Of a stretch of DNA of 64,000 nucleotides, positions 32,879-41,894 are shown one piece after another. Numbering within the stretch: position 1 is the first letter of the stretch; each line of letters starts with the position of its first letter. The position numbers were made by a program, and so were the translations under genes. The notes below the pieces were generated by a model. The model searched no databases. It was given only the letters and a program-made list of their open reading frames with translations, and was not told where the DNA came from. Source of the stretch: Streptomyces sp. A2-16 (GTDB lineage Bacteria > Actinomycetota > Actinomycetes > Streptomycetales > Streptomycetaceae); contig NZ_CP063808.1 of NCBI RefSeq assembly GCF_018128905.1, positions 4,588,001 to 4,652,000 on the forward strand. Direction: 5' to 3'.

Positions 32879-33603
32879 CCGCGATATCCCTCGGGCCGAG
32901 CCCGGCCCGCCGTGACGCGCTCGCCCGCCGAATACGCCTTCTCGTCACGGCGACCATCACCTACAACGTCATCGAGGCGATCGTCGCCCTCACCGCCGGC
33001 ACCCTCGCCTCCTCCACGGCCCTGGTCGGCTTCGGCCTGGACTCGGTCATCGAGGTCTCCTCGGCGGCGGCCGTGGCCTGGCAGTTCTCGGCGGCCGACC
33101 ATGCGGTGCGCGAGGCCCGCGAGAAGACCACGCTCCGCATCATCGCGGCGTCCTTCTTCGCCCTCGCCGCCTACGTCACCGTCGACTCCCTCCGGGCCCT
33201 GACCGGCACCGGCGAAGCCCAGCACTCCACTCCGGGCATCGTTCTGGCCGCCCTCTCCCTGGCGATCATGCCGTTCCTGTCCGCCGGCCAACGACGCGCA
33301 GGCCGAGAACTCGGCTCTGCCTCCGTGGTCGCCGACTCCAAGCAGACCCTCCTGTGCACCTACCTCTCCGCCGTCCTCCTGGCCGGCCTCCTCGCCAACT
33401 CCCTGTTCGGCTGGAGCTGGGCCGACCCGATCGCTGCCCTGGTGATCGCGGCTGTCGCGGTCAAGGAAGGATGCGCGGCGTGGCGGGGTGATGCGTGTTG
33501 TGCCGTGCCTGTCGGGACAATCACCCAAGCGGGCGAGCTGGACGGTTGCGGCTGCGGAGCTGGCTGCTCGTGCTGTCCGCCTGCCGCGGACGCGGGTGCT
33601 TGA
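32875..33603 (+). CDS. Cation diffusion facilitator-like metal exporter
   Basis: This 242-residue protein has six helices with TYNVIEAIVALTAG, GFGLDSVIEV and a later SKQTL region, as in CDF exporters of the short cation-transporter type. The normal large cytoplasmic domain is missing. The last 20 residues are Cys-rich (GCGCGAGCSCC), a likely soft-metal binding tail. It overlaps the repressor stop by ATGA, so repressor and exporter form one regulated unit that exports Cd2+, Zn2+ or similar. The metal is inferred. Confidence 0.87.
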   Translation: MTAISLGPSPARRDALARRIRLLVTATITYNVIEAIVALTAGTLASSTALVGFGLDSVIEVSSAAAVAWQFSAADHAVREAREKTTLRIIAASFFALAAYVTVDSLRALTGTGEAQHSTPGIVLAALSLAIMPFLSAGQRRAGRELGSASVVADSKQTLLCTYLSAVLLAGLLANSLFGWSWADPIAALVIAAVAVKEGCAAWRGDACCAVPVGTITQAGELDGCGCGAGCSCCPPAADAGA

Positions 33604-33820
33604 CGGCATGTGGGACTCGGGCCGCATCGGCAGCACGGGTTCCCGTCGCACACGGTCGTCGCCGTCCGCACGTCCCCGGAAGGCTCCTGTGGCGGCGTGT
33701 TCTCCCCGGAACAGGAGGGATGGACCTGTCGGTCGTGACGCTCGTTTGACGCTCTGGGCGCCTTCAGGCGGGTCCATGAGCCGAGAAAAAGGCCCTGACC
33801 TGGTCTTTTCCGGAACCCAC
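33604..33820. other. Boundary of the accessory region
   Basis: No gene is seen in this 217-bp stretch. It separates the metal block from a run of minus-strand mobile-type genes. Confidence 0.4.
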
Positions 33821-34024
33821 TCAGGCCGACATCTTCCCGATGACATACCGGATGGCATCGATCACGTTGCGGCGGGGATGTTTTTCCGGGCGGCCGCCTG
33901 TGGGTAACTCGCAGGCCGGGACAGGCAGCAGCGGTTCGAGGACGGCCCATTCGGCGTCCGTGGTGTCACTGGGGTAGCACGGCTCGCGTGCGATCGGCGG
34001 CTGGGTCTCGTTCGCGCTGGTCAT
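33821..34024 (-). pseudogene. IS5-type transposase N-terminal remnant
   Basis: About 60 codons match the DUF4096 N-terminus of IS5-family transposases: YPSDTTDAEWAVLEPLLP and GRPEKHPRRNVIDAIRYV. The frame then leaves the family and stops, with no catalytic DDE residues. The ATG at 34024 overlaps the stop of the neighbouring gene as TGATG. Confidence 0.8.
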
Positions 34025-34437
34025 CAGCGTTCCATCCGGGTGAGGACTTCCAGGGTGGCCTTCACCCCGCCGAGCTGTTCGAGGACGAGCCGGATCCATT
34101 CGTCCTCAGCCTCCTTCTTCGCGTGCGGGGCGACGATCCCGGTGATGAAGTTGGTGACCCGATGCAGCTCGGAGCGGAACACCGCCCGCTCGTAGGCGAT
34201 CCACACGCCGCTGTCGTCGGACAGCTGAAACCCCTCGCTCCGGCTGTAGGTCACGGGAGGCAGTCCTTCCTTGACCGCGATCTTCCGCAAGTACCGCAGG
34301 CCAGCCCACACCTGCGACGGAGTGCGTTTGGTCGCCCGGCACAGCTGCTTGAGCGACAGTCCCGCCGGCCGCGCCTCCTGCAGGGCCTTCTTCACCGCGC
34401 TGCCGTGCACGTGGGCGGGCAGCCCCGCCCGTTTCAC
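34024..34437 (-). CDS. RacP-like helix-turn-helix protein
   Basis: The GTG at 34437 uses the last base of the stop of the gene before it and yields 137 residues. GLSLKQLCRATKRTPSQVWAGL looks like a winged-helix DNA-binding segment, followed by LPPVTYSRSEGFQLS and a helical end GGVKATLEVL. It resembles the small RacP proteins that accompany DUF6192 genes on actinobacterial mobile elements, a match made from memory. The function of the pair is not known to me. Confidence 0.72.
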   Translation of the reverse strand: MKRAGLPAHVHGSAVKKALQEARPAGLSLKQLCRATKRTPSQVWAGLRYLRKIAVKEGLPPVTYSRSEGFQLSDDSGVWIAYERAVFRSELHRVTNFITGIVAPHAKKEAEDEWIRLVLEQLGGVKATLEVLTRMER

Positions 34438-35390
34438 TACTGGTCCCGAAGGAGTTGGGCGAGCTGTTCGTCCAGGTCGAACCTGCCCGTGGCCACGGCC
34501 GATTCCATCCAGTCGGCCGTCGCGCGGATCTTCTCGGCCTGCCGCCCCAGCATCTCCGCCTGGGCCTGGGTCAGGTCGTGCGTGCGCAGCTTGGGCACCA
34601 GGCGGGCGGCGCCGGCGATGAAGCCCTGGCAGACCGCGATCAGGTCGCTGTACTCCATCGACTTCCTCCAACTGCGGACGATGCGGGAGGGGTCGTCGAA
34701 CCGGTCAGCTTCTCCGTCGGCGCCGAAGGTGTTGTCGTAGTCCTCTTCGAACTCGTCCTCCTCCAGCAGCTCGACCTGCTCGAACTGGGCCTCGTTCACG
34801 TTCTCCCGGGCCGTGGCGTCACGCATCGCATTGAAGGCGATCTCTGGACGGCGCAGGAAGTCAGTGGCCACCGCCGCGGCGACCGCCTCGTCGTCGCGTA
34901 CGAGCTCGTGAACGGCGGCGACCTTCTCCTGCGCGGTGGCCGGGCTGTCGGGCTTCCAGCCCACCGCCTTCTTCGCCAGCTCACCGGTCCACTGCCGCAG
35001 TCCGGTGCGTTCGTTCAGCGGCGGGTCCTTGATGAGCTCGAAGCGGTCCGGGCAGGAGGCCAGGATCCGGTGGACGTCGTAGGACACGCCGGGCTGCCGG
35101 CGCTCCTGCGGCCACTGCGCGGCCACCCACCGCTGGGTCCGCACGGTGAAGAAGGAGAGCCCCACCCGATCGGCGAACAGCCGCAGCGATTCCTCCACGC
35201 TCAGCTGGTCCTCGTCCTCGACGGGGAGATGCCCGCCGTGACCACGCAGGGGCTCGATCTCCAGTGCGGCGTCCCCGAGGGCAAATTGGCACCGTGCATC
35301 CATTTCGACCTTGTCGAGCGAGTCACTCACCAGTACCTCGAACCGCTCCCGGTCCACACTCCCGATCGTCACGAGCACAGCGATCACCAA
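34437..35390 (-). CDS. DUF6192-like protein
   Basis: The 317-residue protein is acidic and helical. CQFALGDAALEIEPL, SVEESLRLFADRVGLSF and VAAQWPQERR fit the DUF6192 pattern, possibly a DNA-binding ParB- or RepA-like head. A strongly acidic segment (EDEFEEDYD) lies near residue 215. The start is uncertain: GTG codons at 35390 and 35357 are both possible and neither has a clear ribosome site. It overlaps the RacP-like gene by one base, so the two are co-translated. Confidence 0.7.
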   Translation of the reverse strand: MVIAVLVTIGSVDRERFEVLVSDSLDKVEMDARCQFALGDAALEIEPLRGHGGHLPVEDEDQLSVEESLRLFADRVGLSFFTVRTQRWVAAQWPQERRQPGVSYDVHRILASCPDRFELIKDPPLNERTGLRQWTGELAKKAVGWKPDSPATAQEKVAAVHELVRDDEAVAAAVATDFLRRPEIAFNAMRDATARENVNEAQFEQVELLEEDEFEEDYDNTFGADGEADRFDDPSRIVRSWRKSMEYSDLIAVCQGFIAGAARLVPKLRTHDLTQAQAEMLGRQAEKIRATADWMESAVATGRFDLDEQLAQLLRDQ

Positions 35391-35713
35391 CCCCGACGGC
35401 CGGAACGCGGCCCCTCACCGCGAATGACACCGGCCCGCCTGCTCCCGAGGGTTCACATCACCACCCATGACCGCCAGGGCCGACCGAATGCCCCCGGGTT
35501 CGTTCCGAACACCCCGTCGTTTGCGCTCGATCGTGTCCCCTCCTGACCCCCGGGGGAACGAAGCGGCCAACACCTTCGGCCGCCCGCGCTATCCGGCCTT
35601 CCACGCCGATGCTCGTCTCCTCAGCCGTGCCGGTAGGACACAGGGGATGACAAGAGTGACGATCCTCCAGCCGACGCCGGCATGATCCCAACCGACGAAG
35701 CCGGAGGGCAACA
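35391..35713. other. Intergenic gap, no gene seen
   Basis: This 323-bp stretch has only short overlapping frames without ribosome sites. It presumably holds the promoter of the DUF6192-like pair (leftward). No clear operator is visible. Confidence 0.4.
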
Positions 35714-36709
35714 TCACTTCACAAGCGCAGCTAGTTCACAGAGGCGAACCCTTACTCGCTCGGGGTTCAACTTAAGGCGTGACGGCGGGGGGAAAGCACC
35801 GTCACGGTTCTCACATTGAAATTCAGCGAAAGCCGAGTCCGATTCATTCTCCGGGGACTCTTCCGCCGAGGCGAAACACGTGATGTCCACGAAGATCCCT
35901 GCGACGACAAGCTCGGAACTGATGGCCACTGCGTGACTAAGCGTCACCAAGCCGTCGTCGGTACGGTCCGTTGTGACCTTGCCGCTACGATTCACACGTT
36001 CGCCCACGAATATGACCGACCTGCGCGAGCGGACTCCGCCAGCTCCATGAACTGTCAGTCCAGCGCGGCACCAGACCCTTGCGCTGCCATACAGGGGCAA
36101 GTCGGCACTCCCCGGCGCCGTCCACACCAAGTTCGCTGCGGTGCCCCGCTGCACGGGTGCGTGGCTCCACGTGTGCTCGACTTGAAGCTCGACACGCACG
36201 TCAAGGATGAGCGGCCCGTGCGCGAGCGGAGGCAACCCCGGTATGGGCGATTCGTGCGCAGGGAGCGCAACAGGGGCGCCTATCCAAGCCGTGGCCGTAT
36301 TGAACGCCGAATTGGGCGGCGTCGACTCCGCGGACGGGTAGCGCTGTCCGTTGAGAGCGCCGGCACGTGCTGTGACCTCTAACGTCGCTGCCTCGGCATT
36401 GGCGCGAGAGAACATCGTCAGGCTTTCGTCCTCCGGGGACTGGAGCGAAAAAACGGGACGCTCCAACGCCTGGCAGTGAGCTAGCCGCATGTCTCCGATC
36501 GGCTCCGCTAAGACCTCGGGTTCCACCCCGAGGGCCCCGAGCGCAACAGCCCCGATCCGCTCGCGATTCCGCTCCTTGGGTCCGACAGGCAGGTTCGCCA
36601 ACCGCTCGCCTAGAGTCTCGATCTCAGATTGAGACTCACCCATGAGTACTTCGTGCTGTGCCGCCAGCAGGACCTTTTCATCCTCTGGAGACCAGGAGAT
36701 ATCGGACAT
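35714..36709 (-). CDS. Uncharacterised 331-residue protein
   Basis: From ATG 36709 the product starts MSDISWSPEDEKVLLAAQHE, with a charged helical N-terminus of about 60 residues, then a long region of alternating short strands (DVRVELQVEHTW, ARVWCRAGLTVHG, RSVIFVGERV), likely a beta-sandwich. No membrane segment, signal peptide or known catalytic motif is seen. Codon use is less GC-biased than in the ion block, fitting acquired DNA. Upstream in-frame ATGs would extend it by 90 residues of low quality. No function is assigned. Confidence 0.6.
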   Translation of the reverse strand: MSDISWSPEDEKVLLAAQHEVLMGESQSEIETLGERLANLPVGPKERNRERIGAVALGALGVEPEVLAEPIGDMRLAHCQALERPVFSLQSPEDESLTMFSRANAEAATLEVTARAGALNGQRYPSAESTPPNSAFNTATAWIGAPVALPAHESPIPGLPPLAHGPLILDVRVELQVEHTWSHAPVQRGTAANLVWTAPGSADLPLYGSARVWCRAGLTVHGAGGVRSRRSVIFVGERVNRSGKVTTDRTDDGLVTLSHAVAISSELVVAGIFVDITCFASAEESPENESDSAFAEFQCENRDGAFPPPSRLKLNPERVRVRLCELAALVK

Positions 36710-37002
36710 TCGACTGTCCTCCGACGCTCTGGTGAGGAAAGAACCGTCATCGTCCTCCCGTCGGCTCCGCTCACATAGGCTCGCCGTATGCGTAGTTGAG
36801 GCGTATATCGGCGACGGGCCGCGGCAGTCCGGTTCAAGCAGATACCAAAGGTGGCCCGGAGGCCGAGACGATGCCACCGTCAGGCCTGAGTCCGAGGTGA
36901 TGGCCGCGGCCTCCGTGGGCCGTCTACTCGTGCTCGAACGCAATGGCTGCCTCAGCACATCACTGAACGGCCCTGCCACCCGTCACAGAACGTCACAGAT
37001 CA

Positions 37003-38571
37003 GTGGTTCTGGCACAGCTTCTTACCGACCACGGAACCGGCGCCCTCTCCGGTACCGACGCCACCACCACCTACACACCCACAGCCGCCGGCACCGGCCC
37101 GCCGCACGCCGTCCAGGAAGCCACGATCAAGGGAGGCGCCAAGGACGGCCAGAAGAGCACCTTCACCTACGACGCGGCCGGCAACACCAGAAAGCGCACC
37201 ACCGGAGCGAGCACCCAGGACCTCACGTGGGACGATGAAGGCCACCTCGCGACGCTCACTGAATCCGGCAAGACCACCAGTTACCTCTACGACGCCGACG
37301 GCAGCCGCATGATCACGCGTGACGCGGACGGGAGTCAGACCCTCACCCTCCCGGGCGACAACGAACTCAAGGTCACGAAGGACGGCGTCAAGCAAGGCGT
37401 GCGCTACTACACCCACGAAGACGAGACTGTCGCCGTGCGCACCAGCAGCGGCTTCTCGTTCCTCCTGCCTGACCACCAGGGCACGGCCCTGACCGCTGTC
37501 TCCATGACCACTCTCGCCATCACCCGCCGCAAGCAACTCCCCTTCGGCAGCCTGCGTTCCGAGACGAACACCGCACTCCCAGGAACCCGCGGTTTCGTCG
37601 GGGGCACCAGCGATCTCACTGGTCTCATTCACCTGGGCGCCCGCGAATACGACTCCGCTCTGGGCCGGTTCATCTCCGTCGACCCGCTCATCGATCTCGA
37701 TGACCCCCAACAGATGAACGCCTACGCCTACGCCAACAACCGACCCATCACCGCATCCGACCCCGACGGTCAGATGATCTACGACGACTTCACCGGCCAG
37801 GGATACGGCAATGCCAAGGTGATGAAGAACTACTACAAAGCCAACGGCTACATCGACAGCAAGGGCAGAACCACCAAGAAGTACAAGAAGCGACTCACCG
37901 CCTACAACAAGAGCTGGAGCAACTACTACGCCTCCAGCTACTACAAAAACCAGCTCAAAGAAGCCGCTCAAGCAAATGCCCGCATCGCCGCACGCCTCAA
38001 AGCCCAAGCCGAGGCCCGACGCAAAGCACAGGAAGCCGAGCGTCGCAAGAAAGGAATTCTCGCATCCATTAAATCCGGGATCGGAAACGGCCTGTCTGAA
38101 ATGGGCTCGAACCTCTGGGACAACATGAATCCCGAAGCGAAGATGTCCCTGTACTTCTTCTACAAGGGCGCCGAATACATGTGGGACCACGGTTACGTCT
38201 CAGGTTCCGCATGCCTCATGGTTTGCTTGAACCTCGGATTCCAGCGCGGGGTTACCACGGTCGGAATCACAGGCGGGCTGACCTTCGGCGGCACCAAGGG
38301 CATAGTGAGAGGAAATATGGGAAACTATGCGGGCGTATCGGCAGGAATCAATACCGCGAAGCCCGACGAGCAAGCATTCCAAGTCGCCAGCGTGACGTCG
38401 GCGAACGGCTTCAGAGGAGGGACCTTCGCCTGGGGAAAGAGAACCACCGGAGGTAACTACTACCAGTACGGCTGGGCTGGGGGCAAGGGAACCGCCCTCC
38501 AAGGCCCCATGCTTATAGGCTTGACCTATTCGCGAGGTAATGGAGTTACCTGGTACCCGTACAGCAACTGA
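37003..38571 (+). pseudogene. RHS-repeat protein, orphan C-terminal part with toxin-like tip
   Basis: The 522-codon frame contains the last YD repeats (TFTYDAAGNTRKRT, SYLYDADGSRM), the conserved RHS core (REYDSALGRFISVDPL and NAYAYANNRP) and then about 270 residues of unrelated C-terminal tip. The signal peptide and the main repeat shell are missing, so it is an orphan 3' end, as seen when RHS genes are recombined. The tip has an Ala/Lys/Glu-rich helix (residues about 315-350), then glycine-rich strands and several aromatic pairs. The tip is more A/T-rich, as expected of exchanged toxin cassettes. No toxin family is recognised. Confidence 0.78.
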
Positions 38572-38606
38572 AGCACCGCACCCTGAACCAACAATGCACG
38601 AAAGGA

Positions 38607-38636
38607 TTCCCCCGGCGATCATGTTCGCCGGGGGAA
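38607..38636 (+). promoter_or_regulatory. 12-bp hairpin covering a ribosome site
   Basis: TTCCCCCGGCGA at 38607-38618 pairs fully with TCGCCGGGGGAA at 38625-38636. The GGGGGA in the right arm is the only ribosome site for the next ORF, so folding would mask it. It may instead act as a terminator after the RHS gene. Confidence 0.6.
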
Positions 38637-38640
38637 AATA

Positions 38641-38847
38641 ATGATTATGGGTTTTCTCTACACAATCCTTTTCGCCATAGTTCCGGTCGCGCTAGGAATT
38701 GCTATCGTGACGAACTTTCGCAACCTTGGCGCATTTTTCTCCAAGGAAGGAGGGGGCGTCGCCCCTGTTGTGAAAGTTACAGGCTGGTTTTTCATCCTCC
38801 TTCCGATGTATCCAGTCATCTCTGAGCTAATCAACCTCTTCGATTGA
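38641..38847 (+). CDS. Two-helix small membrane protein, candidate immunity protein
   Basis: The 68-residue protein has helices near residues 4-23 and 44-64 with a short charged loop. It lies directly behind the RHS toxin-like tip, the usual place for a cognate immunity gene. An alternative ATG is two codons later. Another 68-residue two-helix protein sits behind the large RHS gene at 47205-47411. There is little sequence similarity between the two. Confidence 0.7.
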   Translation: MIMGFLYTILFAIVPVALGIAIVTNFRNLGAFFSKEGGGVAPVVKVTGWFFILLPMYPVISELINLFD

Positions 38848-38879
38848 GGCAAAAACGGACGGTACGGCTACCAGAACTT

Positions 38880-38903
38880 CCAGGGGCCTTCTGCGCCCCC
38901 TGG
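38880..38903 (+). terminator. Hairpin after the candidate immunity gene
   Basis: CCAGGGGC at 38880-38887 pairs with GCCCCCTGG at 38895-38903 with one extra C. It lies 33 bases after the stop. Confidence 0.45.
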
Positions 38904-39488
38904 CGCTGGAACCGGCTTCCATGCGGCTCGAGGCCTCGATGGCGGGACGGGACGCATTAGCCAGTTCGGGCGAGGGCCGCCGTCTCAGCGTCCGGTCTGC
39001 AGGTGCGCCTGGCGGGCGATGACCGGTGCGCGCCAACGGCTGCGGGTGTGCCGCCATACGGCGTAGCAGTGCAGCCACTTCACTTCCACTGGATGCGTCG
39101 GGCGCGAGGCTGTGACACCGTGGACTCTGTTGGCCCGCCGCACTCCCCCGAAGCGGCGGGCCAGACCTGCATTCAGCGCACGCGAGTGACCCCGACTGGG
39201 CTGTCCGGGCAAGCGCTGACCAGGGCAGGGGGCGTGGTCGAAGTCGGCCGGCTGGGGCTGACCTTGAGGACCGCGCGACGGACAAATCGATGTACAGGGG
39301 CGAGCCGTGCGACCGTCACGGCCTATCGCAACGGCGTGTGGACCCAGATCTGGTCCTCCGCCGGAAAGCACACACTCAAGATCGTGCCCACGGCGACCGA
39401 GATCGAATGGCACACCGTGATGCAACGCTGACCGCGAAGCCGGGCCGACCGCTGCAGCCACCCAGGAGGTACAACCTAACGGTACTGA
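38904..39488. other. Decayed stretch without an intact gene
   Basis: Open frames here lack ribosome sites. A plus-strand frame near 39300-39430 (TVTAYRNGVWTQIW) may be a relic of a secreted or phage-type protein, but I cannot name it. Confidence 0.35.
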
Positions 39489-39524
39489 TTTACGCCACCA
39501 CATAGTGGTGGCTAGTCTGAGGTC
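39489..39524 (+). promoter_or_regulatory. Toxin-antitoxin promoter with operator palindrome
   Basis: GCCACCAC-ATA-GTGGTGGC at 39494-39512 is a perfect 8-bp dyad. TTTACG (39489) and TAGTCT (39513-39518) form -35 and -10 boxes around it with 18 bp spacing. The predicted start site coincides with the antitoxin ATG at 39525, giving a leaderless mRNA. Confidence 0.75.
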
Positions 39525-39722
39525 ATGTCTGTCACCACGATGACCCTGCGGATTCCCGACGAGCTGGCGCCCTCGATCAAGGCGGCAGCCTCGGAGGCAG
39601 GCCTGAGCGTGAACCAGTACGTCGTGCGCGCCGTTCGCCGTGCCGCCACTCTCGACGCCGCGCACCAGCTCGCAGCGCTGGGTCTCGGCGACGACTTGGC
39701 GGGCGAGGGAGACTCTCTGTGA
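39525..39722 (+). CDS. RHH-type antitoxin
   Basis: The 65-residue protein begins MSVTTMTLRIPDELAPSIKA, a ribbon-helix-helix domain (strand plus two helices, residues 4-45), as in CopG/Arc-like antitoxins. It should bind the dyad upstream and repress its own operon together with the toxin. Its stop overlaps the toxin GTG as GTGA. Confidence 0.88.
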   Translation: MSVTTMTLRIPDELAPSIKAAASEAGLSVNQYVVRAVRRAATLDAAHQLAALGLGDDLAGEGDSL

Positions 39723-40015
39723 GACGAGGAGAGATCTGGGCTCTCGGCGACGGGCGCAACGTCCTGATCGTCTCCCTGACCGGCTTGGAAGAGGCCTACG
39801 GTGCGGTGGTCGCGATCGTACTGCATCCCTCCGGCCGCTATCCCGATACGGCCATGTCGGTCGTGATCGGAGACCCGATCCCGTGCACCGCGGTCGCCGT
39901 CAACCTCCAGCAGCTGAGAGCGGCCCGATTCGACGGCGCGAAACTCCTCGGTGAAGTCGACCCCGCGGCGATGGCCCGCGTCGACCAGGCGCTGCGAGCC
40001 GCCCTGGACCTGTAG
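39719..40015 (+). CDS. MazF/PemK-like toxin
   Basis: This 98-residue protein starts VRRGEIWAL, the typical RGEIW entry of MazF-type ribonucleases, then VLIVS, IVLHP and a central GDPIPCTAVAVNLQQL region. The fold cuts mRNA in known relatives. The usual conserved Arg is present, but the usual acidic and Ser/Thr residues are poorly matched, so activity is uncertain. It is coupled to the antitoxin. Confidence 0.82.
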   Translation: MRRGEIWALGDGRNVLIVSLTGLEEAYGAVVAIVLHPSGRYPDTAMSVVIGDPIPCTAVAVNLQQLRAARFDGAKLLGEVDPAAMARVDQALRAALDL

Positions 40016-40195
40016 CCGCCCCTACCGGAGACCCGGTATTGCGAAGGCCATACGCCGGCCGCGCCCCAGAGGCCGCTGATTCGGCGGCCTTCGTCATCTT
40101 CGCCTTGATCGTCGAGGCGAAGATTTGGGTGGCAGGCACGAGCCTCCGCGTCGTGGAAGACGAGACGGAGGCTCACTCCAGACGGCGGCCGGCTG
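40016..40195. other. Short gap, no gene seen
   Basis: Nothing is recognised in this 180-bp gap between the convergent toxin gene and the small membrane-protein gene. Confidence 0.35.
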
Positions 40196-40384
40196 TCAGC
40201 CGCGCTGGGCCTTGCTCGCCAATACGCCAACCAGTGCGGCAGCGCCGGAGAGCCACTCAGGGCTCACGTCGGCGCATGCGAGCACGATCACCGTGATCAG
40301 CACCATGACGACGATGACGTGCAACCCCTTCGCATCGTGTGCCGTGCCCGCTCCCGGGGCATCCACACACTGAGGTACTTCCAT
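40196..40384 (-). CDS. Small one-helix membrane protein
   Basis: ATG at 40384 follows GAGAGGAG by 6 bases. The 62-residue protein has a polar N-terminus, a hydrophobic helix (IVVMVLITVIVLACA, residues about 24-38) and a second weakly hydrophobic stretch. The strong ribosome site argues for a real gene. No family is recognised. Confidence 0.6.
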   Translation of the reverse strand: MEVPQCVDAPGAGTAHDAKGLHVIVVMVLITVIVLACADVSPEWLSGAAALVGVLASKAQRG

Positions 40385-40721
40385 GTACTTCTCCTCTCAG
40401 GTTCGCCTGAGCTTGGGCCTCGGCGCGTTTCAGGTTGGGAAGCCAGGAACACGCGCCGGGGCCATCACAGGTGGTTACCCAAGACCTACCCTCCACGGCG
40501 TCGAGCGCAGCCGCGGTTCCCCTGCTGTCCTGGTGTACAAGGGGGCGCACGAACGCCACCGTCTCAATATGTGGACGAAATCGTGCTCTGGCATCAGGTC
40601 AGCGCCACAACGGCGCGCTCATCGGCGAGTTCGACGAACTGCTTGTCGCCGGCCCGCTAGGAACATGAGCAGGCCCTTGCTACCGATGAAGATCATTGCC
40701 CGGGTGGAAGGAGTGCCGCCT
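40385..40721. other. Gap without a convincing gene
   Basis: Minus-strand frames here lack starts with ribosome sites. It presumably holds the leader of the small membrane-protein gene. Confidence 0.35.
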
Positions 40722-41117
40722 TCATCCAGCAAGTCGCCCGTCGACCCAGGCCTGCACCGGCCCATACAGCCCGTCTGGCACCAGCTCGGCCAGCTGGCCG
40801 CCGTCGACCCACGCCACCTCCGCAACCTCCCGCGGCGACGCCGCATGCGCCTCTCCGGCCAACAGCCGACAAGCCACGTAGACCACCCGTCGCCCTGACA
40901 ACGGATGCACCCGCGAGCCCAACACCACCAGCGGCGCCACCGACACGCCCACCTCCTCGCCGGCCTCGCGCACCGCTGCCTCGCTCGCGGACTCGCCCGG
41001 CTCGACCTTCCCCGAGGGGAACGTCCACAGCAGGACACCCACCGGGGAGGCGCGGCGCATCAGGAGGAGACGGCCAGAGTGCACGATCACCGCGCCAGCG
41101 ACCGGGGAGAGAGGCAT
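40722..41117 (-). CDS. NUDIX hydrolase
   Basis: The ATG at 41117 gives 131 residues. The Nudix box GKVEPGESASEAAVREAGEEVGV fits G-x5-E-x7-REUxEExGU, with the metal-binding Glu residues in place (about residues 35-57). Such enzymes cleave nucleoside diphosphates linked to another group; many act as 8-oxo-dGTP or ADP-ribose hydrolases. The substrate cannot be told here. It is a stand-alone gene among mobile remnants. Confidence 0.88.
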   Translation of the reverse strand: MPLSPVAGAVIVHSGRLLLMRRASPVGVLLWTFPSGKVEPGESASEAAVREAGEEVGVSVAPLVVLGSRVHPLSGRRVVYVACRLLAGEAHAASPREVAEVAWVDGGQLAELVPDGLYGPVQAWVDGRLAG

Positions 41118-41340
41118 GCAGGCATCATCGTCTTTTCGGTCTCTCTCGACGCCAGCACCCCATTCCTGGCGCACCACCGGACCCCGGCTGCGCCAGCACA
41201 CCGCGCGAGCGCCGTGTGCTCGGAGTCGGCCCGCCGGACCACCCGCCCGGCGCCGCGCGCTCGGAGTCGGCGGCCGCCGCCAGAGCGAGGAGCGAACAGC
41301 GTCAGCCACCGAGCCCGACGACCACGCCAGCTGAGTCGGC
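41118..41340. other. Gap, no gene seen
   Basis: No supported gene is seen in these 223 bases; the long frames crossing it are shadows. Confidence 0.35.
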
Positions 41341-41514
41341 CTACTGGGTGGCCTCGGTGTGCTCGCGGATCGCAGAGGCGACGTCGAGCAGGGCGTAGGC
41401 GACAGCTGCCAGTCCCTCTCCGATGGCATCGGTCTGCTTCTCCTTACCCTCCCGCATGGCCGCCATGTCTGCTTTGCTCTCCGCGTAGTCGCCCCACACG
41501 CTCTTCACCGGCAT
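41341..41514 (-). CDS. 57-residue helical protein
   Basis: ATG at 41514 follows GGAGG by 7 bases. MPVKSVWGDYAESKADMAAM begins a charged helical protein ending in an amphipathic stretch (LAAVAYALLDVASAI). No membrane segment. No family is known to me, but the ribosome site and codon pattern support it. Confidence 0.55.
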   Translation of the reverse strand: MPVKSVWGDYAESKADMAAMREGKEKQTDAIGEGLAAVAYALLDVASAIREHTEATQ

Positions 41515-41681
41515 CCGTGCACCTCCCCATGCCACCGGTCCGTCCGGCAGCCTCTGCTGCCTCCCCCGTCAATTGCCTGCCCAAGCGTTCGATCTTCGCC
41601 AGGTACGAGCGGCCTCCGAGGCCGGCGGACGAGTGGTCAGGACCCGTCAGCGGGCGCCCGGTAGGCCCGGTCGCGTCACAG

Positions 41682-41843
41682 CTCACCAAGGCCATCGCCC
41701 GCTACGGCCGCATCGATCTCCTCTGCATGGACGAGCTCGGATACATGGAGCTGGACCGACGCGGCGCCGAACTGCTCTTCCAGGTGCTGACCGAAAGCGA
41801 GGGGAAGAACAGCGTGGCCATCGCATCGAACGAGAGTTTCAGT
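41682..41843 (+). pseudogene. IstB remnant (IS21 helper ATPase)
   Basis: A 54-codon block from LTKAIARYGRIDLLCMDELG to NSVAIASNESFS matches the Walker B region of IS21-family IstB proteins. Sequences on both sides are unrelated, so only a fragment of the ATPase survives. It marks an old IS21 insertion. Confidence 0.82.
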
Positions 41844-41894
41844 AAAGCGCACATGTTCCGGCGAACCTGTGCCGGGCCATTCACGCAAGAATTA

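Noticed and set aside
39003..39431. 142-codon frame on the plus strand
   Set aside because: It has no ribosome site, mixed composition and no continuous family match; at most its last 40 codons are a relic.
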